From positions 806,001-870,000 of the forward strand of contig NZ_CP018091.1 of the NCBI RefSeq assembly GCF_001885215.1: a stretch of 64,000 nt of DNA, given 5' to 3'. This DNA comes from Synechococcus sp. SynAce01 (GTDB lineage Bacteria > Cyanobacteriota > Cyanobacteriia > PCC-6307 > Cyanobiaceae). Below, piece after piece: positions 9,502 through 17,291 of the stretch; position 1 is the stretch's first letter; every line of letters begins with the position of its first letter. Under the pieces are notes generated by a model, which did no database searches, was not told the origin of the DNA, and saw only the letters and a list, made by a program, of their open reading frames with translations. A program made the position numbers and the translations under genes.

Positions 9502-9594
9502 TCAGATCAACTTGATGCCTCTGAGCACGGTGGAGAGCAGGAAGGCCGTGACCAGCCCAGCTCCAACAAGACCGAGATAGAGCACGACGCCCAT
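9502..9594 (-). CDS. petL: Miniature membrane protein, probable cytochrome b6f subunit PetL
   Basis: A 30-residue single-helix protein starting MGVVLYLGLVGAGLV and ending LRGIKLI. This layout (short lead, Y-[LI]-G, hydrophobic helix, then a LR-x-x-K-[IL]-[IL] tail) matches cyanobacterial PetL as I remember it. PetL is a small subunit that stabilises the cytochrome b6f dimer in the thylakoid membrane. The ATG and TGA are clear, and no other reading of the stretch is coding. The gene stands alone, convergent with rimO. An alternative is another unassigned picocyanobacterial single-helix protein, since identity rests on very few residues. Confidence 0.6.
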   Translation of the reverse strand: MGVVLYLGLVGAGLVTAFLLSTVLRGIKLI

Positions 9595-9613
9595 GGTCGC
9601 CAAAGACACACAA

Positions 9614-9650
9614 CCCCGTCATTAGAGCAGAAGAGGCTCTGATTCCGGGG
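9614..9650. repeat. Nested inverted repeat upstream of the petL-like gene
   Basis: The arms CCCCG (9614-9618) and CGGGG (9646-9650) enclose a second pair, AGAGC (9624-9628) and GCTCT (9636-9640). It lies 20 bp upstream of the minus-strand petL-like start, so it would fold in its 5' leader or act as an operator. There is no T-tract on either side, which argues against a terminator. Confidence 0.35.
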
Positions 9651-9715
9651 GGAGCGCCTAAGGTGACCGTCAATCAGCACGGGATACGACCGCACCTGGG
9701 GAAGGGTGGGTCCCC

Positions 9716-11344
9716 GTGGTCATCACTCCCCGGAACGGCATGCGCACCCTGCTCATCTACCCGGAATTCCCGAAGACATTCTGGAGCTACGAAAAGATCC
9801 TCGAGCTCGTCAATCGCAAGGTGTTGCTGCCGCCCCTGGGCATGGTCACCGTGGCGGCCCTGTTGCCCCAGCACTGGGAGTTCAAGCTCGCTGATCGCAA
9901 CGTCAGGGAGGTCACCGAAGCCGAGTGGAACTGGGCGGAGCTGGTGATCATTTCCGGGATGATCGTGCAGAAGGCCGACATGGCCGTGCAGATGGCCAAG
10001 GCCAAGCAACGGGGCCTGCCGGTGGCCGTGGGCGGGCCGTTCGCCAGCTCCACCCCCGATGCTCCTGAGCTGGATCTTGCCGATTTCAAGATCCTTGACG
10101 AAGGCGAAATCACCCTGCCGCTGTTCATCGAAGCGATCGAGAAGGGGGAAACCAAGGGCCGCTTCAGCTCCGAAGGCGAGAAGCCCGATGTCACCGGCAC
10201 GCCGATTCCCCGCTTCGATCTTCTTGAGCTCGATGCCTATGACTCGATGTCGGTGCAGTTCTCGAGGGGTTGTCCCTTCCAATGCGAGTTCTGCGACATC
10301 ATTGTTCTTTACGGCCGCAAACCGCGCACCAAAACGCCAGAGCAACTGGTGGGCGAACTTCAATATCTCTACGATCTGGGCTGGCGCCGTTCCATCTTCC
10401 TGGTCGACGACAACTTCATCGGCAACAAACGCAACGCCAAGTTGCTGTTGCCTGCGATCAAGGAATGGCAGATTGAGCACGGCTACCCCTTCAGCTTCGC
10501 CACCGAGGCTTCAGTCGACTTGGCCTCAGACGAGGAGATGATGTTGATGATGGCGGAAAGCCGCTTCGACAGCGTTTTCCTGGGCATCGAAACCCCCGAC
10601 GAAGGCAGCCTGGAAACGGCCAAGAAGCTGCAGAACATGCGCAGCTCTCTGGAGGAATCCGTTGATCGCATCACCTCCTACGGAATCCGGGTGATGGCTG
10701 GATTCATCATCGGCTTCGATGGCGAGAAGACGGGAGCCGGCCAGCGGATCGTTGAATTCGTCAGCCGCACCGGAATCCCTGCCGCGATGATGGGCATGCT
10801 GCAGGCACTGCCGAACACCGGCCTCTGGCATCGCCTCGAGAAAGAGGGCCGGCTGGTGCAGGACAAATCCTCGGCCAAGGGCGTCAACCAGACCAACCTG
10901 CTCAACTTCGTGCCGACCCGGCCGATCAGGGAGATCGCCACCGAGTACGTCGACGCCTTCTGCGCCCTCTATGAACCCAACGCCTACATGGACCGGGTTT
11001 ATCACTACTACCTGAAGGTGGGCGAGCCGCGCTGGCAAAAGTATCTCAAGCCCGCCGATGCCAAAGCCAAGCTTCCCAGCTGGACCGATGTGCGCGCTCT
11101 GGGCATTGTCGTCTGGCGGCAGGGAATCAAGCGCGACACCCGCGGCCGCTTCTGGCGCTACATGTTCGGCATTGCCCGCAAAAATCCCTCCCAGCTCGAG
11201 CAATTCCTCGTGGTGCTGGCCCACAACGAGCACTTCATGGAATACCGCAGTGTGGTCACCATGGAAATCGAAGGTCAGCTCAAGAGCCTGCCTCCCGAGC
11301 TGCCGCCGGCTACCGCAGACGTCAAAGAGCTGCAACCGGTCTGA
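9716..11344 (+). CDS. B12-binding radical SAM protein (DUF4070-type)
   Basis: This 542-residue protein has an N-terminal cobalamin-binding-type Rossmann region (about residues 10-145, with LVIISGMIVQKADM and VAVGGPFASS). A radical SAM core follows with C186-x3-C190-x2-C193 (SRGCPFQCEFCD) and DDNFIGNK, then a helical C-terminal domain. The architecture is that of class B radical SAM enzymes, which include HpnP, BchQ/BchR and many unassigned cyanobacterial paralogues. Substrate cannot be read from the sequence. GTG 9716 has a purine-rich GGAAGGGTGGG ahead of it, but ATG 9740 (MRTLLIYPEFPK) is the commoner start in this family. It stands alone between convergent neighbours. Confidence 0.85.
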   Translation: MVITPRNGMRTLLIYPEFPKTFWSYEKILELVNRKVLLPPLGMVTVAALLPQHWEFKLADRNVREVTEAEWNWAELVIISGMIVQKADMAVQMAKAKQRGLPVAVGGPFASSTPDAPELDLADFKILDEGEITLPLFIEAIEKGETKGRFSSEGEKPDVTGTPIPRFDLLELDAYDSMSVQFSRGCPFQCEFCDIIVLYGRKPRTKTPEQLVGELQYLYDLGWRRSIFLVDDNFIGNKRNAKLLLPAIKEWQIEHGYPFSFATEASVDLASDEEMMLMMAESRFDSVFLGIETPDEGSLETAKKLQNMRSSLEESVDRITSYGIRVMAGFIIGFDGEKTGAGQRIVEFVSRTGIPAAMMGMLQALPNTGLWHRLEKEGRLVQDKSSAKGVNQTNLLNFVPTRPIREIATEYVDAFCALYEPNAYMDRVYHYYLKVGEPRWQKYLKPADAKAKLPSWTDVRALGIVVWRQGIKRDTRGRFWRYMFGIARKNPSQLEQFLVVLAHNEHFMEYRSVVTMEIEGQLKSLPPELPPATADVKELQPV

Positions 11345-11351
11345 TCAGCTG

Positions 11352-11377
11352 GTCTGAACTTCCGGTCTGAACTTCCG
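11352..11377. repeat. Two tandem copies of a 13-bp unit
   Basis: The unit GTCTGAACTTCCG occurs at 11352-11364 and again at 11365-11377, followed by a degenerate third half (TTCTGAGCGG). It fills the 45-bp gap between the B12 radical SAM gene and the convergent DUF4346 gene. It looks like local slippage in a 3' region, and no function is evident. Confidence 0.5.
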
Positions 11378-11389
11378 TTCTGAGCGGTC

Positions 11390-11794
11390 TCAGTCCTGGA
11401 TGTAGGGCCGGCCTTCCTGCAGGCACCGCTCGGCTCTCTGCAGTTCCCTGCCGAGATAAAGGGCGTGGTCGAGACGGCTGATCGGCAGGGGCACGGGCCG
11501 TTCGCTCAGCTGAATGCCCAGTTCCTTTGCCGTACGGCCGCGATACACCCGCTGCGGCAAGCGCACCTCGCCGCCGCGGCAGCTCAAGACCTCGCCGGAG
11601 TCCGGATCGGTGGCGAGCCCCTGGGCATTGATGCCATTGCCGTAGTGCTCGGCAATCAGTTCACCAGCCGCCGGGTCCAGCTTGATCAAGAGGTAGCCAG
11701 CAGGATCAAGCTCGATGCTCCGCTGCGACAGCTGCTCATCCAGCGCCTGCCGCAATTCGGCCGTGATCGGCTCCGGCTGAACCTGGTTCATCAA
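11390..11794 (-). CDS. DUF4346 family protein
   Basis: A soluble 134-residue protein of cyanobacterial type. The stretch LDPAGYLLIKLDPAAGELIAEHYGNGINAQGLATDPDSGEVLSC with downstream RVYRGRTAKELGIQL-ERP is typical of DUF4346 as I recall it. The C-terminal LDHALYLGRELQRAERCLQEGRPYIQD is also characteristic. Its role is unknown to me. No signal peptide or membrane segment is visible. Two ATGs lie at 11794 and 11791, and either may be used. It follows the COG3146 gene on the same strand after 45 bp, including a G6/C6 hairpin at 11810-11826. Confidence 0.75.
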   Translation of the reverse strand: MMNQVQPEPITAELRQALDEQLSQRSIELDPAGYLLIKLDPAAGELIAEHYGNGINAQGLATDPDSGEVLSCRGGEVRLPQRVYRGRTAKELGIQLSERPVPLPISRLDHALYLGRELQRAERCLQEGRPYIQD

Positions 11795-11809
11795 CCTGTG
11801 ACTGCACGC

Positions 11810-11826
11810 GGGGGGAACAGCCCCCC
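11810..11826 (+). terminator. G6-C6 hairpin followed by TTT, possible weak terminator
   Basis: Six G (11810-11815), a five-base loop AACAG and six C (11821-11826) are followed on the plus strand by TTTCCTT. There is no plus-strand gene directly upstream, and on the minus strand no T-run follows. It may instead separate the two minus-strand genes on its sides. Confidence 0.3.
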
Positions 11827-11839
11827 TTTCCTTAGAGGC

Positions 11840-13078
11840 TCAGCCTAAATCTCCGCCTCGGCCAAGCGAATTGGCTTCCGGTTGTCCGTCCAGGGCCCCC
11901 TGGGGCGCTGCCAGCGGCAGGTCACGGCGGCTGAAGGGAAGCTCGGCATTCTCCGCCTCAATCTCCTCAAGCAACTGGGCATTGGCCGGCGGCAGCCAGC
12001 CGCGCAGGAGGCTGTCAAAACGGGGGTCACTCCAGCGGTGCAGGGAGGCCCTGGGCTGGGCCAGAAAGCCGCGCCGGCGCTTGTGGCTGCCGCCCGCACC
12101 TGGATCGAAAGAACGAAGCCCCTGCTGGATCGCCCACTCAATGGGGGCGTAATAACAGACCTCGAAATGGAGATTCTCGATTTCTTCTGTGCTGCCCCAA
12201 TAGCGTCCCCAGAGGGTGTCATGGCTGTACACGCAGAGCGACATCGCCACCGGATCGAAGGGATCACCGCGGTGGGCACTGAACAGCACCAGATTCTCGC
12301 GCAGTTGCTCAGCGGCGAAAGCAAAGAAGGCCTCGGTGAGGTACTGACTGCCCCAGGCCCCCCAGCGCTGACAATGCCGGGCATAGAAGCTGTGCATGTG
12401 CCGCACCATCGAGGCCGGCAGGTCGTCCCCCGCCAGCGGTGTGACGGTCAGACCAGCAGCGCCGATCGAGCGGCGCTCACGGCGGATGTTGCGGCGCTGG
12501 TTGGCATTGAAGCTGGCGAGATAGTCGTCGAAGCTTTTGAAGTCTCCATTGCTCCAGAGGCTCTGCTGGTTGAGCCAGGTGGCGCAGCCCGCCGCTTCCG
12601 CCAGGCCCTGCCAGGCGGGGTCGACGTAGAGAAAGTTGCAACTGAGGATGTGATGCTCGCGGCAGAAGTCGTCGATCAGCTCGAGCATCAGCGCCGTCAG
12701 TGCGGCGGCTTCTTCACCAGCGGCAATATGGAAGCGGTAGCCCTGCACCGGACTGACCGGGCTCATCCCCAGCAGTTTCGGGTAGTAGCGCAGGCCCAGC
12801 TGACCAGCCAACTGGGCGAACGATTGATCAAAAACGAACTCGCCATAGCTGTGGCCCTTGAGATAGAGCGGCGCCACGGCGATGAGGTTGTGCTCGCGCC
12901 AGAGGCTCAGATGGCACGGTTGCCAACCCTGGCGGGGCGCCACACTGCCGGAGGTTTCAAGCCCCTGCAGCCAGCGCCAGCTGTAGAACGGCAAGCCGGC
13001 CGGGGCTGTCAGCGCCTGCCATTGCGCTTCGGGGATCTCCTCCATCGCCCGATGCCAGCGGGCCAGCAGCTCAGCCAT
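11840..13078 (-). CDS. GNAT-fold protein of the COG3146 / DUF482 family
   Basis: The 412-residue product belongs to the family often named peptidogalycan biosynthesis protein, a FemAB/GNAT-like acyltransferase fold. Supporting segments are PFYSWRWLQGLE near the N-terminus, LYLKGHSYGEFVFDQSFA, YYPKLLGMSPVSPVQGYRF, NANQRRNIRRERRSI, WGRYWGSTEEIENLHFEVCYYAPIEWAIQQGLRSFDPGAGGSHKRRRGF and a C-terminal helix. Substrate is not known for the family. It is soluble, with no signal peptide. The start at ATG 13078 is supported by full-length conservation. A divergent small secreted protein begins 47 bp away. Confidence 0.8.
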   Translation of the reverse strand: MAELLARWHRAMEEIPEAQWQALTAPAGLPFYSWRWLQGLETSGSVAPRQGWQPCHLSLWREHNLIAVAPLYLKGHSYGEFVFDQSFAQLAGQLGLRYYPKLLGMSPVSPVQGYRFHIAAGEEAAALTALMLELIDDFCREHHILSCNFLYVDPAWQGLAEAAGCATWLNQQSLWSNGDFKSFDDYLASFNANQRRNIRRERRSIGAAGLTVTPLAGDDLPASMVRHMHSFYARHCQRWGAWGSQYLTEAFFAFAAEQLRENLVLFSAHRGDPFDPVAMSLCVYSHDTLWGRYWGSTEEIENLHFEVCYYAPIEWAIQQGLRSFDPGAGGSHKRRRGFLAQPRASLHRWSDPRFDSLLRGWLPPANAQLLEEIEAENAELPFSRRDLPLAAPQGALDGQPEANSLGRGGDLG

Positions 13079-13125
13079 GGTGCAAAGGGGATCCGGCCGA
13101 GGGGCGGCTGCGCAAAACTAACCGG

Positions 13126-13578
13126 ATGAGGCCAATGACCGAGCGCCCTGTCGCGATCCCCCCAGCACTGCTGGGCGCCCTCGCTGCCGCAGCCCTGAGC
13201 ACCGTTGCGCTCAGGGCTGCGCCCGCGCGGGCCGGCTTGTTGGGTCCTGTTCTGCAGTTGATGCGCCCCCAGCTCGAGCGACGGCTGAGCGAGATCTGCC
13301 TGGACGCGGCAGCCGGCAACCAGGCCGCCCTTGAAGAGATCCTCAGGGGGCCGTGCCGCCAGGTAGCCGGGAGCGCCAGCCAATGCCTGATCAAGGAAGC
13401 CGAATCCAGCGGACGCAGTCTCGGGGTGATGACCGAGATGCTGGCTGGCCGGTTGGGCGACGACATCGAAGTGGTGATCAAACGCTGCGCCGCCCGTCTG
13501 CTCGGACTTCCCAGCGACACCCTTAAGGATGTGCCACTGCAGAAGCTGCAAAAGCGCTTCCGGATCCCTTCGGGTTAA
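13126..13578 (+). CDS. Small secreted or membrane-anchored protein of unknown function
   Basis: I do not recognise this 150-residue protein. It has an N-terminal hydrophobic segment (about residues 12-37, ending APARAG) that reads as a signal peptide with cleavage after ARA. A basic, helical body follows with four cysteines (ICLDAAAGN, GPCRQV, QCLIKE, KRCAARL), which could form two disulfides outside the membrane. Starts at ATG 13126 or 13135 are both possible. Codon use and the absence of competing frames support a real gene. It is divergent from the COG3146 gene and convergent with the RibD-type gene. Confidence 0.65.
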   Translation: MRPMTERPVAIPPALLGALAAAALSTVALRAAPARAGLLGPVLQLMRPQLERRLSEICLDAAAGNQAALEEILRGPCRQVAGSASQCLIKEAESSGRSLGVMTEMLAGRLGDDIEVVIKRCAARLLGLPSDTLKDVPLQKLQKRFRIPSG

Positions 13579-13645
13579 TCGGTCAAAGGGTCAGCGGGGT
13601 AGCTGCTCAATCAGGCCGATCGGTGGATGGCTTGCTCCATCTTGG

Positions 13646-14308
13646 CTACCGGTCTTGGTGCCGAACCCGGCGGTAGCGCAGCAGCAGTTCTCCCTCTCCG
13701 AGCGGGCGTTGCTCCAGCAGGTCCCAGTTTTGCGGGGGGATCGACGCCGCCCATGGCACCCAGCCGTGGGGGCCACCCAGCAGGACCGGGCAGACGGTGA
13801 GCTGGAGCTCGTCCACCAACTGCTCAGCCAGCAGGGCGGATGCCAGCTCGGCGCCACCGAGCAGCACCAGCCGCTCCAACCCCAACCGTTGAAGCGCTTC
13901 TAAGCTCTCCGGCCAGGCTTCCAGCCGCAACAGGCGCGAGAAGCCGGCGCGGACACCAGAGGCCCGAAGCGGCCCTGCCTGCAGCAACCAGCGCTCCAGC
14001 GGCTGATCGAAAAAGGGCAGGCATGGATCCAGCAGGCCCTGACGGCTGACCACCACGGCGATCGGCTGTGGCGAGCGGCAGCTGCCCAGCCGGGCTTCAA
14101 GCAGCTGGGGCCGATGGATCAGGCAGGTGTCGCCGTGCTGCCTGAGGGTGCCTGCGCCAATCAGGCAGCCATCGGCCCAGGCCAGGGCCTCTTCCAACAC
14201 CTGGCGATCACCTCGGCCTCCGAGCTGGGCTGCGCCGCCACTCGGGGGAGCCAGTCGGCCGTCGAGGCTGACCGCCAACACCAAGCGCAGCCAGGGCCGT
14301 GGGCTCAA
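13646..14308 (-). CDS. RibD C-terminal-domain reductase (pyrimidine/pterin reductase-like)
   Basis: The 220-residue protein matches the RibD_C / dihydrofolate reductase-like fold. It opens with RPWLRLVLAVSLDGRLAPPSGG and has ADGCLIGAGTLRQHGDTC. The end carries the NADPH-site pattern LVLLGGAELASALLAEQLVDELQLTVCPVLLGG. There is no deaminase domain, so it is a stand-alone reductase. Its TTG start (14308) overlaps the TGA of the tandem PTPS gene in a TTGA, a sign of translational coupling. That neighbour suggests a pterin or deazapurine substrate rather than the riboflavin pathway, but this is inference. Family confidence is high and substrate unknown. Confidence 0.8.
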   Translation of the reverse strand: MSPRPWLRLVLAVSLDGRLAPPSGGAAQLGGRGDRQVLEEALAWADGCLIGAGTLRQHGDTCLIHRPQLLEARLGSCRSPQPIAVVVSRQGLLDPCLPFFDQPLERWLLQAGPLRASGVRAGFSRLLRLEAWPESLEALQRLGLERLVLLGGAELASALLAEQLVDELQLTVCPVLLGGPHGWVPWAASIPPQNWDLLEQRPLGEGELLLRYRRVRHQDR

Positions 14309-15261
14309 ACGGCGGCGAGGGCCTCCAGCGATGCCGGCCGCATCTCCAGAAGCGGCACTTCGGCAAAGACCTCGGCGGCATTGTTCGGGCTCTCCTGCAG
14401 GCGCACCTTATGCAAGCTGGCGCCCGCGGCGGCAATCGGTGCCGTCAGCAGGTCGGCGATGTGCAGGGCGATGTTTTCGGCGGTGGGCACGCAGGCGGCG
14501 AAATGGGCCACATCCTTGTTGAGGAAGGTGTGATCGAAGGGCTCCACCACCAGATTGTTCACCAGCTGCTGCAGCACGGCCAGGTCGCAGACCATGCCGG
14601 TACGCGGATCGATCGTGCCGCGCACCGTGACATCGAGCAGGTAGTTGTGGCCATGGCCGTGGGGGCGGGCGCACTTGCCGTAGATCTGCTCGTTCTCGGC
14701 CTGGGAGAGCTCGGGACGGGCCAGCCGGTGGGCGGCAGCGAAGTGAGTGCGAATCGAGAGGAAGGCTTCCATGGTGTTGTCGAGCAGGTCGGCCCAGAGG
14801 GTGGGTTGTTCGTAGAGGCGCAGACCGATCAGGGGCAGATGCGGCGCCAGGCGCTGCCAGATCGCCTGGAGCAGGGCTTCGGTGGTGGGCAGTCGGCCCT
14901 CGGGCCGGCTGAGATCAAATTCGGGCCAGCAGTCGTTGAGGAAGCGGAAGTCGAGGGGCTCGGTCACCTCACGCCGGATGGCGTGCTTGACATCCGAGAG
15001 GTTCAGCACCATGCCGTCCTGGTCGAGACCACCAGCCATCGACACGATCAGTTCATAGTTGTGGCCATGGCCCGGGGCCAGGCTGCAACGGCCGAACCTG
15101 GCCTCGTTCTGCGCATCACTTAACTCCGGCAGCCGATAGAGATGGCTGGAGCTGAACGTGGCCCGGCGGGTGATCACGCAGGGTCGCCCCTGGCCATGGG
15201 CGCCAGCCAGCGTCGGCCCGGGAGGCTCGCACAGCGTTGGTGGGGTCAACGTTGTGGTCAT
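14305..15261 (-). CDS. Tandem double 6-pyruvoyl-tetrahydropterin synthase / QueD-family protein
   Basis: This 318-residue protein contains two PTPS/QueD domains in one chain. Domain 1 (about 30-160) has zinc histidines H40, H65 and H67 (GHGHNY) and cysteine C59, but the expected Asp-His pair reads D104-F105 (LDFRFLN). Domain 2 (about 168-305) has H178, C197 (YGKCARPHGHGHNY), H203, H205 and an intact D243-H244 (FDHTFLN). So domain 2 has the full Cys-Asp-His triad and domain 1 lacks the histidine. PTPS makes 6-pyruvoyl-tetrahydropterin, and QueD makes carboxytetrahydropterin for queuosine. ATG 15261 is preferred over in-frame upstream codons because the added sequence looks non-coding. It is coupled to the RibD-type reductase downstream. 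Confidence 0.85.
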   Translation of the reverse strand: MTTTLTPPTLCEPPGPTLAGAHGQGRPCVITRRATFSSSHLYRLPELSDAQNEARFGRCSLAPGHGHNYELIVSMAGGLDQDGMVLNLSDVKHAIRREVTEPLDFRFLNDCWPEFDLSRPEGRLPTTEALLQAIWQRLAPHLPLIGLRLYEQPTLWADLLDNTMEAFLSIRTHFAAAHRLARPELSQAENEQIYGKCARPHGHGHNYLLDVTVRGTIDPRTGMVCDLAVLQQLVNNLVVEPFDHTFLNKDVAHFAACVPTAENIALHIADLLTAPIAAAGASLHKVRLQESPNNAAEVFAEVPLLEMRPASLEALAAV

Positions 15262-15371
15262 CCTTGATCGTCCCGGCAGTTGGGTCATCCTAGGGAGCGT
15301 GATCAGGCAGAGCTGGTTGGGCCATCCACCCTCCAGCGCCACGCCAGTCCCCATCAGGCCGCTCCCCGCCC

Positions 15372-15983
15372 TTGTCTGCTTCCGATCCCAGCCCATTGCC
15401 ACAGCCTTTGCCGCAACCATCTGCGCAGACTTCCCCGCAGGCCCTGAGCGAGCGTCTTGGCGGCATCAACATTTATTTGGTCGGCATGATGGGCGCCGGC
15501 AAGAGCGCCGTCGGCCGCCCCCTGGCCGACGCTCTGGGCTATCGCTTCGTTGACGCCGACCAGGTTCTGGAGCAGGCCGCGGGACGACCGATCCCAGACG
15601 TGTTCAGAACCGATGGCGAAGCCGGGTTCCGTGAGCTTGAGGCCTCCGTACTCGCGCGGATCTCGGCCTGGCATTCGCTGGTTGTGGCCACCGGCGGCGG
15701 CGTGGTGTTGCGACGCGAGAACTGGGGCCAGCTGCAACAGGGGTTGGTGGTCTGGCTGGATGCACCGCTGCCCCTGGTGCTCGAAAGGCTGAACGCCGAT
15801 CCAACCCCGCGCCCCTTGATGCAGGCCAGCACCGATCCGGCCATGAGCCTGGCGGAGCTAATGGCGCAGCGACAGCCGCTCTATGCCCAGGCGGACCTGC
15901 AGATCCAGCAGGACGGCCGGCCGGCTGGCGCGGTGGCCCAACAGGTGCTTGAGGCGTTGCCCGGCGTGCTCAAAGACCGTTAA
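15372..15983 (+). CDS. aroK: Shikimate kinase
   Basis: AroK phosphorylates shikimate at the 3-hydroxyl in aromatic amino acid synthesis. The 203-residue protein has the P-loop GMMGAGKS at residues 38-45, FVDAD for shikimate/Mg binding, FRTDGEAGFRELE, and ATGGGVVLRREN (the GGG shikimate-binding motif). The RPLM lid-region motif is also present. About 30 N-terminal residues are Pro/Ser/Gln-rich and outside the core, common in picocyanobacterial copies. The start TTG 15372 is the first good one in frame. Its last 4 nt overlap the convergent crr7 gene. Confidence 0.93.
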   Translation: MSASDPSPLPQPLPQPSAQTSPQALSERLGGINIYLVGMMGAGKSAVGRPLADALGYRFVDADQVLEQAAGRPIPDVFRTDGEAGFRELEASVLARISAWHSLVVATGGGVVLRRENWGQLQQGLVVWLDAPLPLVLERLNADPTPRPLMQASTDPAMSLAELMAQRQPLYAQADLQIQQDGRPAGAVAQQVLEALPGVLKDR

Positions 15984-16243
15984 CGGCGGGGCGGCTCCAG
16001 ACGCACGGCGAACCACTGCACGGCAACGCCGGGCTCCAGCTCCAGTTCGCAGGCGGTGTCGAGCAAGCGTTCGGCCCGGGCCCGGTTGTCAGGAAGGGCA
16101 ACCAGATCACTGGGAGGCTCCGGCAGCGCCGCCAGCCGCTCGATCAGCCAATCGAGGGTCTCGGCTGCCGTCAGGGTGCGCTCGCCCACCTGGGGCTCGA
16201 GAACCACGTAGTGATCAAGTTCGCGCAGCAGGGGATCGGACAT
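15980..16243 (-). CDS. CRR7 homologue (chlororespiratory reduction 7, NDH-1 related)
   Basis: The 87-residue product begins MSDPLLRELDHYVVLEPQ, continues LTAAETLDWLIERL and ends LLDTACELELEPGVAVQWFAVRLEPP. This matches the CRR7 family (remembered pattern: DPL-x(n)-VVLEP, then LLDTSCEL-PGE-LQWYAVRLEK). In plants CRR7 is needed for chloroplast NDH complex accumulation, and cyanobacteria carry short homologues. The upstream in-frame ATG at 16303 would overlap the GST gene, so ATG 16243 is chosen. It is soluble. Other NDH-1 genes here, ndhO and ndhM, are far away. Confidence 0.75.
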   Translation of the reverse strand: MSDPLLRELDHYVVLEPQVGERTLTAAETLDWLIERLAALPEPPSDLVALPDNRARAERLLDTACELELEPGVAVQWFAVRLEPPRR

Positions 16244-16259
16244 GGCACAGGGTGTCGGT

Positions 16260-16997
16260 TCAGTCTGGGGCCTGATCTGGAACGCCCACCCCACCGCGGC
16301 CAAGGCTCAGGTAGAGCCGGTCCCGCCAGTCGAACAGGGAAACCAGCAGGGGATGGTCGGCAAAGCCAGGAACGCCCTGGCCGGCCAGGGGCGCACCGGC
16401 GCTGGCGGGGAACTTGAGCAGGGAGAGCTGGGCGGCCACAGCCAGATCAGCCAAGGACAACTGATCGCCGACCAGAAAGGGGCGACCAGCGGCCAGCACC
16501 GCCAGCTGCTCCAGGCTGGCCTGCAACTGCTGACGGCCGTCACGCCCGATCAGCTCTCCAAGGCCAGTGAGCAGTTCCCCGGGCAAGGCCCCAACCAGGG
16601 AGCGCAGTGGCCCCGGCGTTGCTTCGGGCAGCAAGGCGCTGCGCAGCAGGCCGTCGTGGCTGGCGGCCTGGAGCAGGGCCAGGCGAACCCCGGCGGCCAT
16701 GGCCGTATCGGCCCAGTCTTCGAGCAGGAGGACGCGGGCACGTTCGAGCGGATCGCTGGGGAGCAGCGACACACCCTCGCCTTTGCGCTCCAGATAGTCG
16801 GCAATGGCGGATGAATCGGCGATCACCTCCGCTCCATCGCGGAGCACGGGCACCTGGCGCTGGCCAGAGAGCCGGAACAAGTCGAGCTGACCCAGGCCAG
16901 GGGTGACCTCGATCACGGTGTAGTCGAGTTGTCTGGCGGCCAAGACCAGCCGAACCTTCTCGCAGAAGGAAGAATGCCTGAACTGAAAAAGCTCCAA
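16260..16997 (-). CDS. Glutathione S-transferase family protein
   Basis: The core has an N-terminal thioredoxin-like GST domain: [34 protein letters not shown] with a Ser-Phe-Cys near the active-site position, then [23 protein letters not shown] with the cis-Pro and glutathione-binding D/ESSAI. An all-helical C-terminal domain follows with [21 protein letters not shown], the GST N-capping box. The chosen TTG start at 16997 gives 245 residues. ATG 17084 would add a 29-residue basic tail without GST similarity and would touch the divergent DUF751 gene. It lies 16 bp upstream of crr7 on the same strand. Substrate is unknown. Confidence 0.85.
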   Translation of the reverse strand: MELFQFRHSSFCEKVRLVLAARQLDYTVIEVTPGLGQLDLFRLSGQRQVPVLRDGAEVIADSSAIADYLERKGEGVSLLPSDPLERARVLLLEDWADTAMAAGVRLALLQAASHDGLLRSALLPEATPGPLRSLVGALPGELLTGLGELIGRDGRQQLQASLEQLAVLAAGRPFLVGDQLSLADLAVAAQLSLLKFPASAGAPLAGQGVPGFADHPLLVSLFDWRDRLYLSLGRGGVGVPDQAPD

Positions 16998-17082
16998 CTT
17001 CGTCGCCTCGGACCCCGTGGCGGCAGAGTAGCTGTGATTCCGCCACGCCTCGCGCTGGGACTGCCGCGCCATACCGCCTGCC

Positions 17083-17289
17083 ATGAAGGACTTTTTCCTG
17101 AACGTGACGCGCTATCCGCGTTATCTGGTGGCCATCAGCCTGGGGGTGTTCAACTCGGTGTTCGAGCCGCTGGCCAAGCGGCGCAGCAACCCGGTCACCG
17201 CCGTCGCCCTGGTGGGCGCCCTGGTCAGCGGCATGCTCAGCCTCACCCTGGTGCTGCGTGCGATGGTGAACCCCTCACCACTGGCTTAG
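17083..17289 (+). CDS. DUF751 (Ycf33-like) small membrane protein
   Basis: A 68-residue protein, [43 protein letters not shown], with two membrane helices flanking a basic loop. This is the DUF751/Ycf33 family found in cyanobacteria and some plastids, with no assigned function. It precedes rbfA by two bases on the same strand, so the two are likely co-transcribed. It is divergent from the GST gene. Confidence 0.82.
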   Translation: MKDFFLNVTRYPRYLVAISLGVFNSVFEPLAKRRSNPVTAVALVGALVSGMLSLTLVLRAMVNPSPLA

Positions 17290-17291
17290 GC

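Noticed and set aside
11810-11826. A mobile-element end or attachment site at the G6/C6 hairpin
   Set aside because: No flanking duplication, integrase or transposase; it is a simple hairpin between two core genes.
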